In this document: positions 34,492-44,100 of the stretch, one piece after another | Layout of the letters: the number at the start of each line of letters is the position of its first letter | Position numbering within the stretch: position 1 is the stretch's first letter | NCBI GenBank assembly: GCA_964471865.1 | Contig: CAYYHU010000005.1 | Coordinates: forward strand, 26,416-90,415 | DNA: 64,000 nt | Origin: CAYMUC01 sp964471865 | Lineage (GTDB): Bacteria > Actinomycetota > Acidimicrobiia > Acidimicrobiales > Ilumatobacteraceae | Reading direction: 5' to 3' | Notes under the pieces: generated by a model | The model's database searches: none | What the model saw: the letters and a program-made list of their open reading frames with translations, nothing else | What the model was told of the DNA's origin: nothing | Position numbers and translations under genes: made by a program

Positions 34492-35684
34492 AAGCGTTGC
34501 GTGTTCGTCGCCAACCGGCCCGCTTCGGACTCGCGCGCGTCACCGCCGCTTGGGATCCCCGTGCCGCGGCCAAACGAGGACCGCTCGAAATGGTGCGCCT
34601 CGATCCTCCCGAACTGCCCGGTCCGGGATGGAAACGGATCCGGCCTCGTCTCACCGGGATCTGTGGCAGTGATCTCGCAACTGTCGAAGGTCAGGCCTCG
34701 GCGTATTTCGACGACTGGGTGTCGTTTCCCTTCGTTCCCGGTCACGAGATCGTGGGCGACTGCGAGGACGGCCGTCGAGTAGTGATCGAACCCGTGCTCG
34801 GCCATGCAGCACGAGGAGCCCCCCTACCCTTCCCGGGAGCCGCCCCTGGTGACGGCAACGACTACGCCCATCTGGTCCGCCCTCCGCTCGAGCCGGGTAT
34901 CCAGATCGGTTTTTGCGCCTCCACCGGCGGTGGTTGGGCGAGCGAACTCATCGCTCATGACAGCCAGATCCACACCGTCCCCGACACCATGAGCGATGAA
35001 GCGGCGGTCATGGTCGAACCCACCGCAGGCGGGATTCACGCGGCCCTGATGTGTCAGCGGGCCATCGCAGGAATCGAGTCCCCGGTGGTCGCCGTCCTCG
35101 GAGCCGGGACGATGGGATTGTGTGCGGTGGCGGGCCTTCGCCGCTACCTCGGTGGTGATCTCCGCATCGTCGTCGGGGCTCGCTATCCGATCCAGCGACA
35201 TCTGGCCAGCGAACTCGGCGCCGATGTGGTGGTCGATCCCGACGAGATCCCCCGGGCCGTACGGCGCATGGTCGGATGCCATATGGTCGGCGACCATCTC
35301 TCAGGCGGCACGGACGCCACCATCGATGCCGTCGGGAATTCGGCGTCGATCACGACGAGCCTGCGTATCACCCGACCTCGCGGACGAGTCGTCATGCTCG
35401 GCATGCCCGCCGAGGTTCGTGTCGAACTCACCGATCTCTGGCACCGCGAGACCGAACTCGTGGGCGCCTACACCTATGGAACCGAAACCCTTCCCGACGG
35501 GTCCCGACATCGCACGTTCGAGTTGGCCCTCGACACCGTGGTTGCGTGTTCCATGGACCGACTTCTCTGCGCGACCTATCCCCTCGAGCGCTATCTCGAC
35601 GCGCTCGCGCATGCTGCCACCGCCGGTCGGCGAGGCGGCATCAAGGTCGCATTCGATCTTCGTGCCACCCAGGAGGCCCGCTGA
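34488..35684 (+). CDS. Zinc-type alcohol dehydrogenase
   Basis: 398 residues, medium-chain dehydrogenase. Catalytic-zinc residues are seen in TGICGSD (Cys) and VPGHEIVG (His-Glu); the NAD fold has AVLGAGTMGLCAV. The loop after VIEPVLGHAARG, where the structural zinc normally sits on four cysteines, contains only one, so that site is apparently absent. It would interconvert an alcohol and an aldehyde or ketone. Translational overlap with the reductase gene (ATGA) and with the next gene (TGATG) suggests it acts on the same fatty aldehyde/alcohol or glycerol-type intermediate. Confidence 0.88.
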   Translation: MKALRVRRQPARFGLARVTAAWDPRAAAKRGPLEMVRLDPPELPGPGWKRIRPRLTGICGSDLATVEGQASAYFDDWVSFPFVPGHEIVGDCEDGRRVVIEPVLGHAARGAPLPFPGAAPGDGNDYAHLVRPPLEPGIQIGFCASTGGGWASELIAHDSQIHTVPDTMSDEAAVMVEPTAGGIHAALMCQRAIAGIESPVVAVLGAGTMGLCAVAGLRRYLGGDLRIVVGARYPIQRHLASELGADVVVDPDEIPRAVRRMVGCHMVGDHLSGGTDATIDAVGNSASITTSLRITRPRGRVVMLGMPAEVRVELTDLWHRETELVGAYTYGTETLPDGSRHRTFELALDTVVACSMDRLLCATYPLERYLDALAHAATAGRRGGIKVAFDLRATQEAR

Positions 35685-37267
35685 TGCCCCGTCCCGGTTT
35701 CGTGCACCATGTGGACCGCTCCACACCACCGACGCTGTTCTGGCGCGGTGAAGGGTTTTCTCTCGAGCGACTGCCAGCCGATCGCTCCCGCATCATCTAT
35801 GCGCCCGAACCGCTTCCGGCGATCGATGACATCGACGGCGCGATCCGCCGAGCCCTCGACAACCCCATCGATGACGATCCGTTGTCCTCGAAGTTGTTTC
35901 CCGGGATGCGCCTGACGATCGCTTTCGACGACATCAGCCTGCCGCTACCGAAGATGCAACGCCCCGATATCCGCCAACGCATCATCGAAGCGGTCCTCGA
36001 CACCGCAGCGAGCGCCGGAGTCGACGATGTCCACATCATCGCGGCGCTCGCATTGCACCGGCGTATGACCGAGGCCGAACTTCGCCACGCAGTGGGCGAT
36101 CGGGTCTATGACGCGTTCGCTCCTCGCGGCCTGCTGTACCAGCACGACGCCGAGGATCCCGACAACCTTGCGTTCTTGGGCACCACCCCCCACGGCGAAG
36201 AAGTCGAGATCAACAAGCGCGCGGCGGAGAGCGATCTCATCGTCTACGTCAACATCAACCTCGTCGCCATGGATGGTGGCTGGAAATCCACCGCGACCGG
36301 TCTTGCCAGCTATCGCAGCCTGCGCCATCACCACAACGTCCACACGATGCAACACAGCCGATCGTTCATGGACCAGCATCGCAGCGAGTTGCACAAGTCG
36401 AACTGGCGGATGGGTGAGGTTCTGCGTTCGGCCGGGGTCAAGGTGTTTCAGGTGGAGACCACGCTCAACACCGACACGTTCCCGTCCCCCTTCGAGTTCT
36501 TGTCCAAACGGGAATGGGAATGGACCGCCCGAGACCGAGCCACCTATCTGGGAGCGTCAGGGGCGCTACGGCGAACCCCGACGCGTCTGGCGCGCAAGAT
36601 CTTCCATTCGATCGAAGCCCCCCATCAGATGACGAGCGTCCAAGCCGGTGAGGTCGAAGCGGTCCACCGGATCACGACCGAGAACGTCTACCAGCAACAA
36701 CTCATCGAGGTCGAAGGCCAAACCGACATCCTCACGATGGGCATCCCCTACATCTGCCCCTACAACGTCCACTCGATCATGAACCCGATCCTGGTGATGT
36801 GTACGGGGCTGGGGTATTTCTTCAACCTGTATCGCAACAAGCCCCTGGTGCGAGAGGGCGGTGTGGTGATCATGACGCATCCCACCCAACCCGACTTCCA
36901 TCCAGTTCATCATCCGAGTTACATCGACTTCTACGAGCAGGTGCTGACCCAGACCACCGATCCGGCCGAGGTCGAGAAACACGAACGTCGTTTCGCCGAG
37001 GACGACTGGTACCGGCACCTGTACCGCACCAGTTACGCCTATCACGGTGTCCATCCCTTCTACATGTGGTATTGGGGTTCTCACGGTATGCAACATGCCG
37101 GTCGGGTCATCATCGTGGGCGGGAACGCGGCGGCGGTGCGGCGTCTGGGATTCACCCCGGCGAGCACGATGACTGACGCGTTCGAGCTGGCCGCTGATGT
37201 CGTGGGCCGCTCCGCCACGGTCACCCATCTCCACACCCCTCCGTTGATGGTCGCCGATGTCCGCTGA
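35684..37267 (+). CDS. LarA-like (lactate racemase domain, DUF2088) protein
   Basis: 527 residues. The region around 100-220 resembles LarA: ALHRRMTEAELRHAVG matches the HRxxTxxE motif with the first catalytic His, LGTTPHGEEVEINKR matches the next conserved block, and GGWKSTATGLASYRSLRHHH aligns with the GGxK segment that carries the nickel-pincer cofactor lysine. The His that normally precedes that segment is not where expected (the sequence reads NINLVAMDGGWK). The protein is longer than LarA (about 425). Substrate is unlikely to be lactate here. It overlaps the alcohol dehydrogenase stop and the acyltransferase start, so it belongs to the same operon. Confidence 0.82.
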   Translation: MPRPGFVHHVDRSTPPTLFWRGEGFSLERLPADRSRIIYAPEPLPAIDDIDGAIRRALDNPIDDDPLSSKLFPGMRLTIAFDDISLPLPKMQRPDIRQRIIEAVLDTAASAGVDDVHIIAALALHRRMTEAELRHAVGDRVYDAFAPRGLLYQHDAEDPDNLAFLGTTPHGEEVEINKRAAESDLIVYVNINLVAMDGGWKSTATGLASYRSLRHHHNVHTMQHSRSFMDQHRSELHKSNWRMGEVLRSAGVKVFQVETTLNTDTFPSPFEFLSKREWEWTARDRATYLGASGALRRTPTRLARKIFHSIEAPHQMTSVQAGEVEAVHRITTENVYQQQLIEVEGQTDILTMGIPYICPYNVHSIMNPILVMCTGLGYFFNLYRNKPLVREGGVVIMTHPTQPDFHPVHHPSYIDFYEQVLTQTTDPAEVEKHERRFAEDDWYRHLYRTSYAYHGVHPFYMWYWGSHGMQHAGRVIIVGGNAAAVRRLGFTPASTMTDAFELAADVVGRSATVTHLHTPPLMVADVR

Positions 37268-38282
37268 CGATCCCAACGAGTCCGGGGCCGAGACCCTGCG
37301 GCGTCTGGGACGGATGCTCGCTCCTGTCGAGGCAACCGCCTCGGTCGCTCGACGCGCGGTGGGGGCTCGCGGTTTTCCCTGGCGAGCACCCACGGTCCCC
37401 TACGGCGTCGACGTGCCCGAGGAACCCTCCCGGCTCGGAGCCGATTTCGACACCGATTTCGCCCGCCGGACCCCGGCGCGGACGCTACGGCGAGTCCTCA
37501 CCGAAGGGCCCGTGCGTCTGTTCGTCTCAGCTCTGGCCGACCCCGAGATCCTCGGAACCGATCGACTCGCCGATCTGTCACGCCTCGACGACCCGCCACC
37601 GTTGATCTTTGCGCCGAATCATCACAGTCATCTCGACACGCCTCTGATGGCGGTGGCCGTGCCGATGCCCTGGCGGCATCGCCTCGTGGTCGCCGCGGCG
37701 GCGGACTACTTCTTCACCTCGCGAGCCAAAGGCACTGCGGCCGCGTTGACTCTCAACGCGCTCCCGATCGATCGGGAAGCCACCTCGCGATCCTCGAGCG
37801 ATCGGATTCGCGCTCTCGTGGATGACGGCTGGAGCCTGGTGATCTACCCCGAGGGCGGACGATCACCCGATGGCTGGGGCCAGTCGTGGAAGGGTGGGGC
37901 GGCGTATCTGTCCGCGAGGACCAACGCGGCCGTGGTGCCCGTGTTCATCGATGGGACCGGCGCCATCTTCGGAAAAGGGATGAAGCGACCGCGACCGGGC
38001 CGCACCCGGATCGTGTTCGGACGCCCGATGTCAGCCCTCGAAGGCGAATCGACCCGACGGTTTGCCGCGCGCATCGAAGCGGCGGTGAGCCGGCTCGCGG
38101 ATGAATCCCTCACCGATTCCTGGACTGCGGCTCGCCGCGCGGCTGCCGGAACCAGCCCGTCGTTGACGGGTCCAGATGTGGTGGGCTGGCGCCGTCAGTG
38201 GGCGCTGTCGCACGCTCGTCGCAACTCGAGTGCTGGACAGCGTCGCCGCCAACGCCGCCGCTGGCCCGATTTGGGCGACTGA
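37257..38282 (+). CDS. 1-acyl-sn-glycerol-3-phosphate acyltransferase-like protein (PlsC fold)
   Basis: 341 residues. The acyltransferase core has the catalytic NHHSHLD (HxxxxD) and the substrate segment YPEGGRSPDGWGQSWKGG. No transmembrane helix stands out beyond the usual amphipathic start, and the C terminus is arginine-rich (QRRRQRRRW), suggesting contact with acidic phospholipid. It would transfer an acyl group from acyl-CoA or acyl-ACP to a glycerol-phosphate-like or alcohol acceptor. It starts 11 bases before the end of the LarA-like gene and closes the operon; yceH converges 19 bases beyond. Confidence 0.88.
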   Translation: MSADDPNESGAETLRRLGRMLAPVEATASVARRAVGARGFPWRAPTVPYGVDVPEEPSRLGADFDTDFARRTPARTLRRVLTEGPVRLFVSALADPEILGTDRLADLSRLDDPPPLIFAPNHHSHLDTPLMAVAVPMPWRHRLVVAAAADYFFTSRAKGTAAALTLNALPIDREATSRSSSDRIRALVDDGWSLVIYPEGGRSPDGWGQSWKGGAAYLSARTNAAVVPVFIDGTGAIFGKGMKRPRPGRTRIVFGRPMSALEGESTRRFAARIEAAVSRLADESLTDSWTAARRAAAGTSPSLTGPDVVGWRRQWALSHARRNSSAGQRRRQRRRWPDLGD

Positions 38283-38301
38283 ACCATCTCGCATCGGCGA
38301 C

Positions 38302-38934
38302 TCAGCTGAGGAGATCTGACAGCCGATCCTCGAGCCGGGCGAGACGCGCTTCGAGATCGAGGACCCGTTGTTCGAGTTCGACGACCTGTTGAGCGGGACC
38401 CGGTCCGGTCGGAATCGGAGCCGGTTCATCGCGCGGAATCGCAACGGTCACCGACTGGACCCAGCGTTCACCGGCGCGTCCCGAGCGGCGATCGAGTCGC
38501 TCCACGAGTGGTTCCCCGCGATCCGCCAGTGCGTCGAGGACACCGTCCACGTCCTCGACGCGTTCGAAGTGATGCCACCGTTGGCCATGGGTCCGGATTT
38601 CCGCAGCGGTGAGCGCCCCCCGCAGGAGCAGAACGCCGATCACGGCCGCCTCGGCCTCATCGAGACCGAGTTTGTCGATGAACACTTGGCGGTAACGCAC
38701 CACGGCTCGCCCATGACTGGGATGGACCAGCCGTACAAGACCATGCGCTTTGAGCGATCCGGCCGCCGCCTCGATCTCCTCGGCCGAGGCCTGGATCACC
38801 GGTTGCCGAGAGGTCATCTGGTTGCAGGCTGCGACGAGTGCGTTGAGCGTCAGGGGATACTGATCAGCGACTGTGCGTTCTTTTTCGATGAGACAGCCCA
38901 GTACCCGTCCCTCGAGAAACGACAGTCCGATCAT
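38302..38934 (-). CDS. YceH/DUF480 family protein
   Basis: 210 residues. The N-terminal LEGRVLGCLIEKERTVADQY followed by PLTLNALVAACNQMTSR is the DUF480 signature; the domain contains two winged-helix-like modules. The C-terminal 35 residues form a heptad-like helix (VVELEQRVLDLEARLARLEDRL), probably a coiled coil. Function is unknown, though winged helices suggest nucleic-acid or protein binding. It lies downstream of the LysM lipoprotein on the same strand, 61 bases apart, and converges with the acyltransferase gene. Confidence 0.85.
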   Translation of the reverse strand: MIGLSFLEGRVLGCLIEKERTVADQYPLTLNALVAACNQMTSRQPVIQASAEEIEAAAGSLKAHGLVRLVHPSHGRAVVRYRQVFIDKLGLDEAEAAVIGVLLLRGALTAAEIRTHGQRWHHFERVEDVDGVLDALADRGEPLVERLDRRSGRAGERWVQSVTVAIPRDEPAPIPTGPGPAQQVVELEQRVLDLEARLARLEDRLSDLLS

Positions 38935-38995
38935 GTCGAGGACCGCCGCGACGCCATGTCGAGTACCTGGACGGCTCGGATCGATGACGACGAGG

Positions 38996-39601
38996 TCATC
39001 CCGTGGCGGCGGGGATGATGATCACGGCGCCCGGAAGGGGGAAATCGGTTTCGAGGTTCTCCCAACCGTTGGCCGCGGCCAGGGCCTGAAGAGTGATCCC
39101 GAACTGTTCTGCGATCTTGATCGGGTAGTCGCCCGCCTGGATCTCATAGGTTCCCGCCCCTCCGCTTTCGGGCGCCGGGGCGCCGGTCGCGTCTGGACTC
39201 GTCGGCGGCAGGGTCGTGGTCATCATGTAGACGGGATTGCGTCCACCGGCCGGGATGAGAATCGTGGTTCCGGGGAGAGGAAAGTCGGATTGGACATCCG
39301 ACCACCCGTTGATCGACACCAGAGCCTGCAACGACACACCGAAAGTCTCTGCGATCGCAATGGGGAAGTCTCCCGATTCGATCACGTACTCCTGAGGTTC
39401 AGGCAGGGTCGAGGGGGGCACCGTGGGAGGTGGTTCGGTGGTCTGAACGGGAGGAATCGTCGCAAAGTCGGTGGTCTCGACGGCCAGCGTCGACGTTGGG
39501 GCCACGCCATCGGCCCCGCCACAGGCTGCGACTCCGATCAAACCCAACAGGGCCACAGCGCCGCGCCCGCCCACACGACGCCATCGGGAAACCGGAATCA
39601 T
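38996..39601 (-). CDS. Lipoprotein with two LysM-like domains
   Basis: 201 residues from the ATG at 39601. A signal peptide ends in a lipobox-like GVAAC (cysteine near residue 28). A Thr/Pro-rich linker leads to two LysM-like repeats of about 50 residues: YVIESGDFPIAIAETFGVSL and YEIQAGDYPIKIAEQFGITL, each ending with a DFPLPG...ILIPA/IIIPA tail. LysM binds peptidoglycan or chitin-type glycans, so it probably sits on the outer face of the membrane holding to the wall. The repeats share DFPLPG and PIKIAEQFG-type motifs, indicating internal duplication. Confidence 0.85.
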   Translation of the reverse strand: MIPVSRWRRVGGRGAVALLGLIGVAACGGADGVAPTSTLAVETTDFATIPPVQTTEPPPTVPPSTLPEPQEYVIESGDFPIAIAETFGVSLQALVSINGWSDVQSDFPLPGTTILIPAGGRNPVYMMTTTLPPTSPDATGAPAPESGGAGTYEIQAGDYPIKIAEQFGITLQALAAANGWENLETDFPLPGAVIIIPAATG

Positions 39602-39706
39602 GGCGCCAACATAGACGCCCACGGCGCGAAACTCCGCGCAGCGGGGACGCGGAGATGAGTTATCGACGAGGCTCTCACAGGCACCGAGATCACGGCGTCG
39701 AGCTGC

Positions 39707-41158
39707 TCAGACCAAGGGACGCGATGTGGGGGCCACCGGTTCGGGAAGGCGGCTTTCGCCCATGAGGAACCGGTCCACACCCGCAGCGCATGACCGCCCC
39801 TCGGCGATGGCCCACACGATCAGACTCTGACCGCGACCCATGTCGCCAGCGACGAAGACACCCTCGACATTGGTCATGAACTCGTCGTCACGGGCGATGT
39901 TGCCGCGAGCGTCGAGATCCACTCCGAGGGTGTCGAGCCACGAGCCCTGTTCGGGTCCCACGAATCCCAACGCCAGAAACACCAGATCGGCTGGCAGTTC
40001 GGCCTCGGTGCCTTCGATCTTGCGGAAGGATCCATCCACGAATTCGACCTCGTGGATCGCCAAAGCGCGGACGTTGCCCTCACCGTCGTCGAGGAACCGT
40101 TCGGTACTGACCGAGTAGATGCGCTCGCCGCCTTCTTCATGGGCCGATGACACCCGGTACACGAGGCTCCACTGGGGCCACGGATTCGACTCGGCGCGGT
40201 CCTCGGGGGGACGAGGCATGATCTCGAGTTGCGTCACCGAAGCTGCGCCTTGACGATGCGCGGTTCCGAGACAATCCGCACCGGTGTCACCGCCGCCGAT
40301 GATCACCACATGCTTGCCCGCGGCGTCGATCGGGCAGGCCTCGAGGTCACCTTCTTGCACCTTGTTCGCAAGCGGCAAGTACTCCATCGCTTGGTGGATA
40401 CCCGCCAGTTCGCGTCCCGGAACCGGCAGATCCCGCCAGGCCGTCGCACCGCAGGCCAACACGATCGCGTCATGAGTGGCGCGCAACACGTCGATGTCGA
40501 TGTTGCCTCCGAGTTCGGCATTGGTGCGGAACTCGGTGCCTTCGGCCCGCATCTGCTCGAGGCGGCGATCCAGGTGATGCTTCTCCATCTTGAACTCGGG
40601 AATCCCGTATCGCAGCAGTCCCCCGATGCGATCAGCGCGCTCCAATACCACGACGTCATGGCCTGCTCGGGTCAACTGTTGGGCCACGGCGAGACCTGCC
40701 GGGCCCGAACCGATCACGGCCACTCGCTTTCCGGTACGCACCGACGGCGGTTGAGGCACCACCCAGCCTTCCTCCCAGGCGCGGTCGATGATCTCGACCT
40801 CGACCTGTTTGATGCTGACGGGATCGGCGTTGATGCCCAACACGCAGGCTGATTCACAGGGAGCTGGACACAGACGGCCTGTGAATTCGGGGAAGTTGTT
40901 GGTGGCATGAAGCCGATCGATCGCTTCGCGCCAATGATCCCGATAGACGAGATCGTTCCAGTCCGGGATCAGGTTGCCGAGCGGACAACCGTTGTTGCAG
41001 AAGGGAATCCCGCAGTCCATGCAGCGCCCTGCCTGGGTTCGCACCGCCTCGACGGGAAAGTCTTCATAGACCTCTCTCCAGTCGCGCAGGCGCACCTCGA
41101 CGGGTCGGCGCGTCGGGCTGGTACGGCCCCATTTGAGGAATCCGGTCGGTTCACCCAC
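39707..41158 (-). CDS. gltD: Glutamate synthase small (beta) subunit
   Basis: 483 residues from a GTG. The N-terminal Fe-S domain has CMDCGIPFCNNGCPLGNLIPDWN-type cysteines near residues 42-60 and CPAPCESAC at about 95; FAD and NADPH folds follow (VAVIGSGPAGLAVAQQL and VVIIGGGDTGADC). It takes electrons from NADPH and passes them to GltB. It overlaps the gltB stop and starts just inside it. The order gltB-gltD on one strand is the usual operon for NADPH-GOGAT, the enzyme that assimilates ammonia with glutamine synthetase. Confidence 0.96.
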   Translation of the reverse strand: MGEPTGFLKWGRTSPTRRPVEVRLRDWREVYEDFPVEAVRTQAGRCMDCGIPFCNNGCPLGNLIPDWNDLVYRDHWREAIDRLHATNNFPEFTGRLCPAPCESACVLGINADPVSIKQVEVEIIDRAWEEGWVVPQPPSVRTGKRVAVIGSGPAGLAVAQQLTRAGHDVVVLERADRIGGLLRYGIPEFKMEKHHLDRRLEQMRAEGTEFRTNAELGGNIDIDVLRATHDAIVLACGATAWRDLPVPGRELAGIHQAMEYLPLANKVQEGDLEACPIDAAGKHVVIIGGGDTGADCLGTAHRQGAASVTQLEIMPRPPEDRAESNPWPQWSLVYRVSSAHEEGGERIYSVSTERFLDDGEGNVRALAIHEVEFVDGSFRKIEGTEAELPADLVFLALGFVGPEQGSWLDTLGVDLDARGNIARDDEFMTNVEGVFVAGDMGRGQSLIVWAIAEGRSCAAGVDRFLMGESRLPEPVAPTSRPLV

Positions 41159-44100
41159 GGCTCGCCTCCATCACCTTGTCCAATGTCGCGGCTTCGTCGA
41201 GTCCTTGCTCAGCCGCAGCCTTCATCACATCGAGCACCCGGCGGTAGTCCCGGGGCATGACCTTGCGGAAGCGTCCCACTTCCACCGCCCAGGCGCCGAG
41301 CAGCTGCTCCGCCACGGCGGATCCGGTGAACTCACGATGACGTTCGATCATCGAGCGCAGTTCGGCCGCGTCCTCAGCACCCATGGGTTCGAGCTCGACC
41401 ATCTCGGGGTTGAGACGCTCGTCGAAGTCCCCATCAGGGTCGTAGACGTAGGCCACACCACCTGACATTCCGGCCCCGAAGTTGCGCCCCGTCGGTCCGA
41501 GCACGGCGACTCGTCCTCCGGTCATGTACTCACATCCGTGGTCACCCACGCCTTCGACCACGGCGCTGACTCCCGAGTTCCGCACGCAGAAGCGTTCACC
41601 GACGATGCCCCTCAGGTAGATCTCACCTCCGGTGGCGCCGTAGCCGATGACGTTGCCAGCGATGACGTTGTCTTCAGCGACGAACGGAGCGTTGCGATCG
41701 GGGCGCACGACGAGACGTCCCCCGGACAGGCCCTTACCGACGTAGTCGTTCGCGTCCCCTTCGAGCACCATCTCGATGCCCGCGGGTACGAAGGCGCCAA
41801 AACTCTGACCGGCCGAACCCCGGAAGTGGATCCGGATCGTGCCATCGGCGAGTCCGCCTCCGCCCCAGGCTCGAGTCACCTCGGCACCGAGCAAGGTGCC
41901 CACGGTGCGGTGCACGTTGCGGATCGGAACGTCCAACTCCACGGGGCGACCATCAGCGATCGCCGGTTGGCACGCATCGATGAGTTCCTGATCCAAAGCC
42001 TCGTCGAGGCCGTGATCCTGACCGACGCTGGCATACAACGTGCCGCCGTAGCGGTTCTCGGGCACGGTGAGGATCGGAGAGATGTCCAGGCCACGGGCCT
42101 TCCAATGGTCGACGGCCTCGCGGGTGTCGAGCATCTCGACATGGCCGATCATCTCGTCCATCGTGCGGAAACCCAACTCGGCCATCAGCTCGCGAACCTC
42201 CGAGGCGATGAACTCGAAGAAGTTCACCACGAACTCGGGTTGGCCACTGAAACGCCGACGCAGTTCAGGATTCTGGGTGGCGATACCCACCGGACAGGTG
42301 TCGAGGTGGCACACCCGCATCATCACGCAGCCCGACACCACGAGGGGTGCGGTGGCGAAGCCGTATTCCTCGGCGCCGAGAAGAGCGGCGATGACCACGT
42401 CACGTCCGGTCTTCATCTGACCATCGGCCTGCACCACGATCCGGTCGCGCAGACCGTTGAGCACCAGAGTCTGTTGGGTTTCGGCCAAGCCGAGTTCCCA
42501 GGGGGCGCCCGCATGCTTGAGCGAGGTCAGCGGGCTCGCACCCGTACCGCCGTCATGACCCGAGATCAACACCACATCGGCCTTGGCCTTGGAGACACCT
42601 GCCGCCACGGTTCCCACCCCGACTTCGGCGACGAGCTTCACATGCACCCGCGCCTGATCGTTGGCGTTCTTGAGATCGTGGATCAACTGCTTGAGATCCT
42701 CGATCGAATAGATGTCGTGGTGAGGCGGGGGGCTGATCAGGCCGACGCCCGGCGTCGAATGGCGGGTTTTCGCCACCCAAGGATAGACCTTGTGACCCGG
42801 GAGCTGGCCGCCTTCACCGGGCTTGGCGCCCTGAGCCATCTTGATCTGGATGTCATCGGCATTGACGAGATATTCACTCGTCACTCCGAAACGCCCCGAA
42901 GCCACCTGCTTGATCGCCGAGCGCTTCGAATCGCCGTTGGGAAGCGGAACGAACCGTTCGGGATCCTCGCCTCCTTCACCGGTGTTGGACTTGCCGCCGA
43001 GGCGGTTCATCGCCACGGCGAGGGTTTCATGCGCCTCTGCCGAGATCGAGCCGTAGCTCATCGCTCCCGTCGAGAACCGCTTGACGATCTCGGAGACGGG
43101 TTCGACCTCGTCGAGGGGCACCGGGGTGCGCTCACCAGCGCGGAACTGGAACAAGCCCCGCAGCGTGGCGAGATGACGCGACTGATCGTCGACGAGGCGG
43201 GTGTACTCCTTGTAGATGTCGTAGCGGCCCGCCCGGGTGGCGTGTTGGAGCTTGAAGACCGTTTCCGGGTTGAACAGGTGGTACTCGCCTTCGCGGCGCC
43301 ACTGATATTCACCACCGAGTTCGAGTTTGCGGTGGGCTCGCTCCTCGGGACGCGTGGGATGGGCCGTGGCATGACGGGCCGAGACCTCAGCCGCGATCTC
43401 GTCGAGACCGATACCTCCGAGACGACTGACCGTTCCGGTGAAGTACTCCTCCACGACCTCAGAGCCGAGCCCGATCGCTTCAAAGATCTGTGCGCCGGTG
43501 TACGACGCGACCGTGGAGACACCCATCTTGGACATCACCTTGAGTACACCCTTACCGGCCGCCTTGATGTAGGACCGCACGGCCTTGTCGGGGTCGGCAT
43601 CCTCGAGACCGTTGAGACCATCGCGGATCATGTCCTCGATCGACTCGAACGCAAGGTAGGGGTTGATGGCCCCGGCTCCGTATCCGATCAACAAGGCCAT
43701 GTGATGGACTTCGCGGGCGTCACCGCATTCCACGACGAGGCCGACCTTGGTGCGCTGTTTGGTCCGTACGAGATGGTGATGAACCGCCGAGGTGAGCAGC
43801 AAGGACGGAATCGGAGCGAATACTTCATCGCTGCCGCGATCCGACAGCACCACGACCCGGGCACCCTCGTCGATGGCCGCCGACACCTGAGCGCGCACAC
43901 CGTCGATGGCCTGACGAAGCGCCGTTCCACCGCCCTGCACCCGGTAGAGACCGCTGACGACCACGGCGCGCAGATGCGGGCGCGTACTGTCGTCGTCGGC
44001 ATGGACGATCTTGGCGAGTTCGTCGTTGTCGATCACCGGGAACGGCAACACCAACTGCCGACAGGTGTCGGGACCGGGGGCGAGCAGGTTCGACTCGGGA

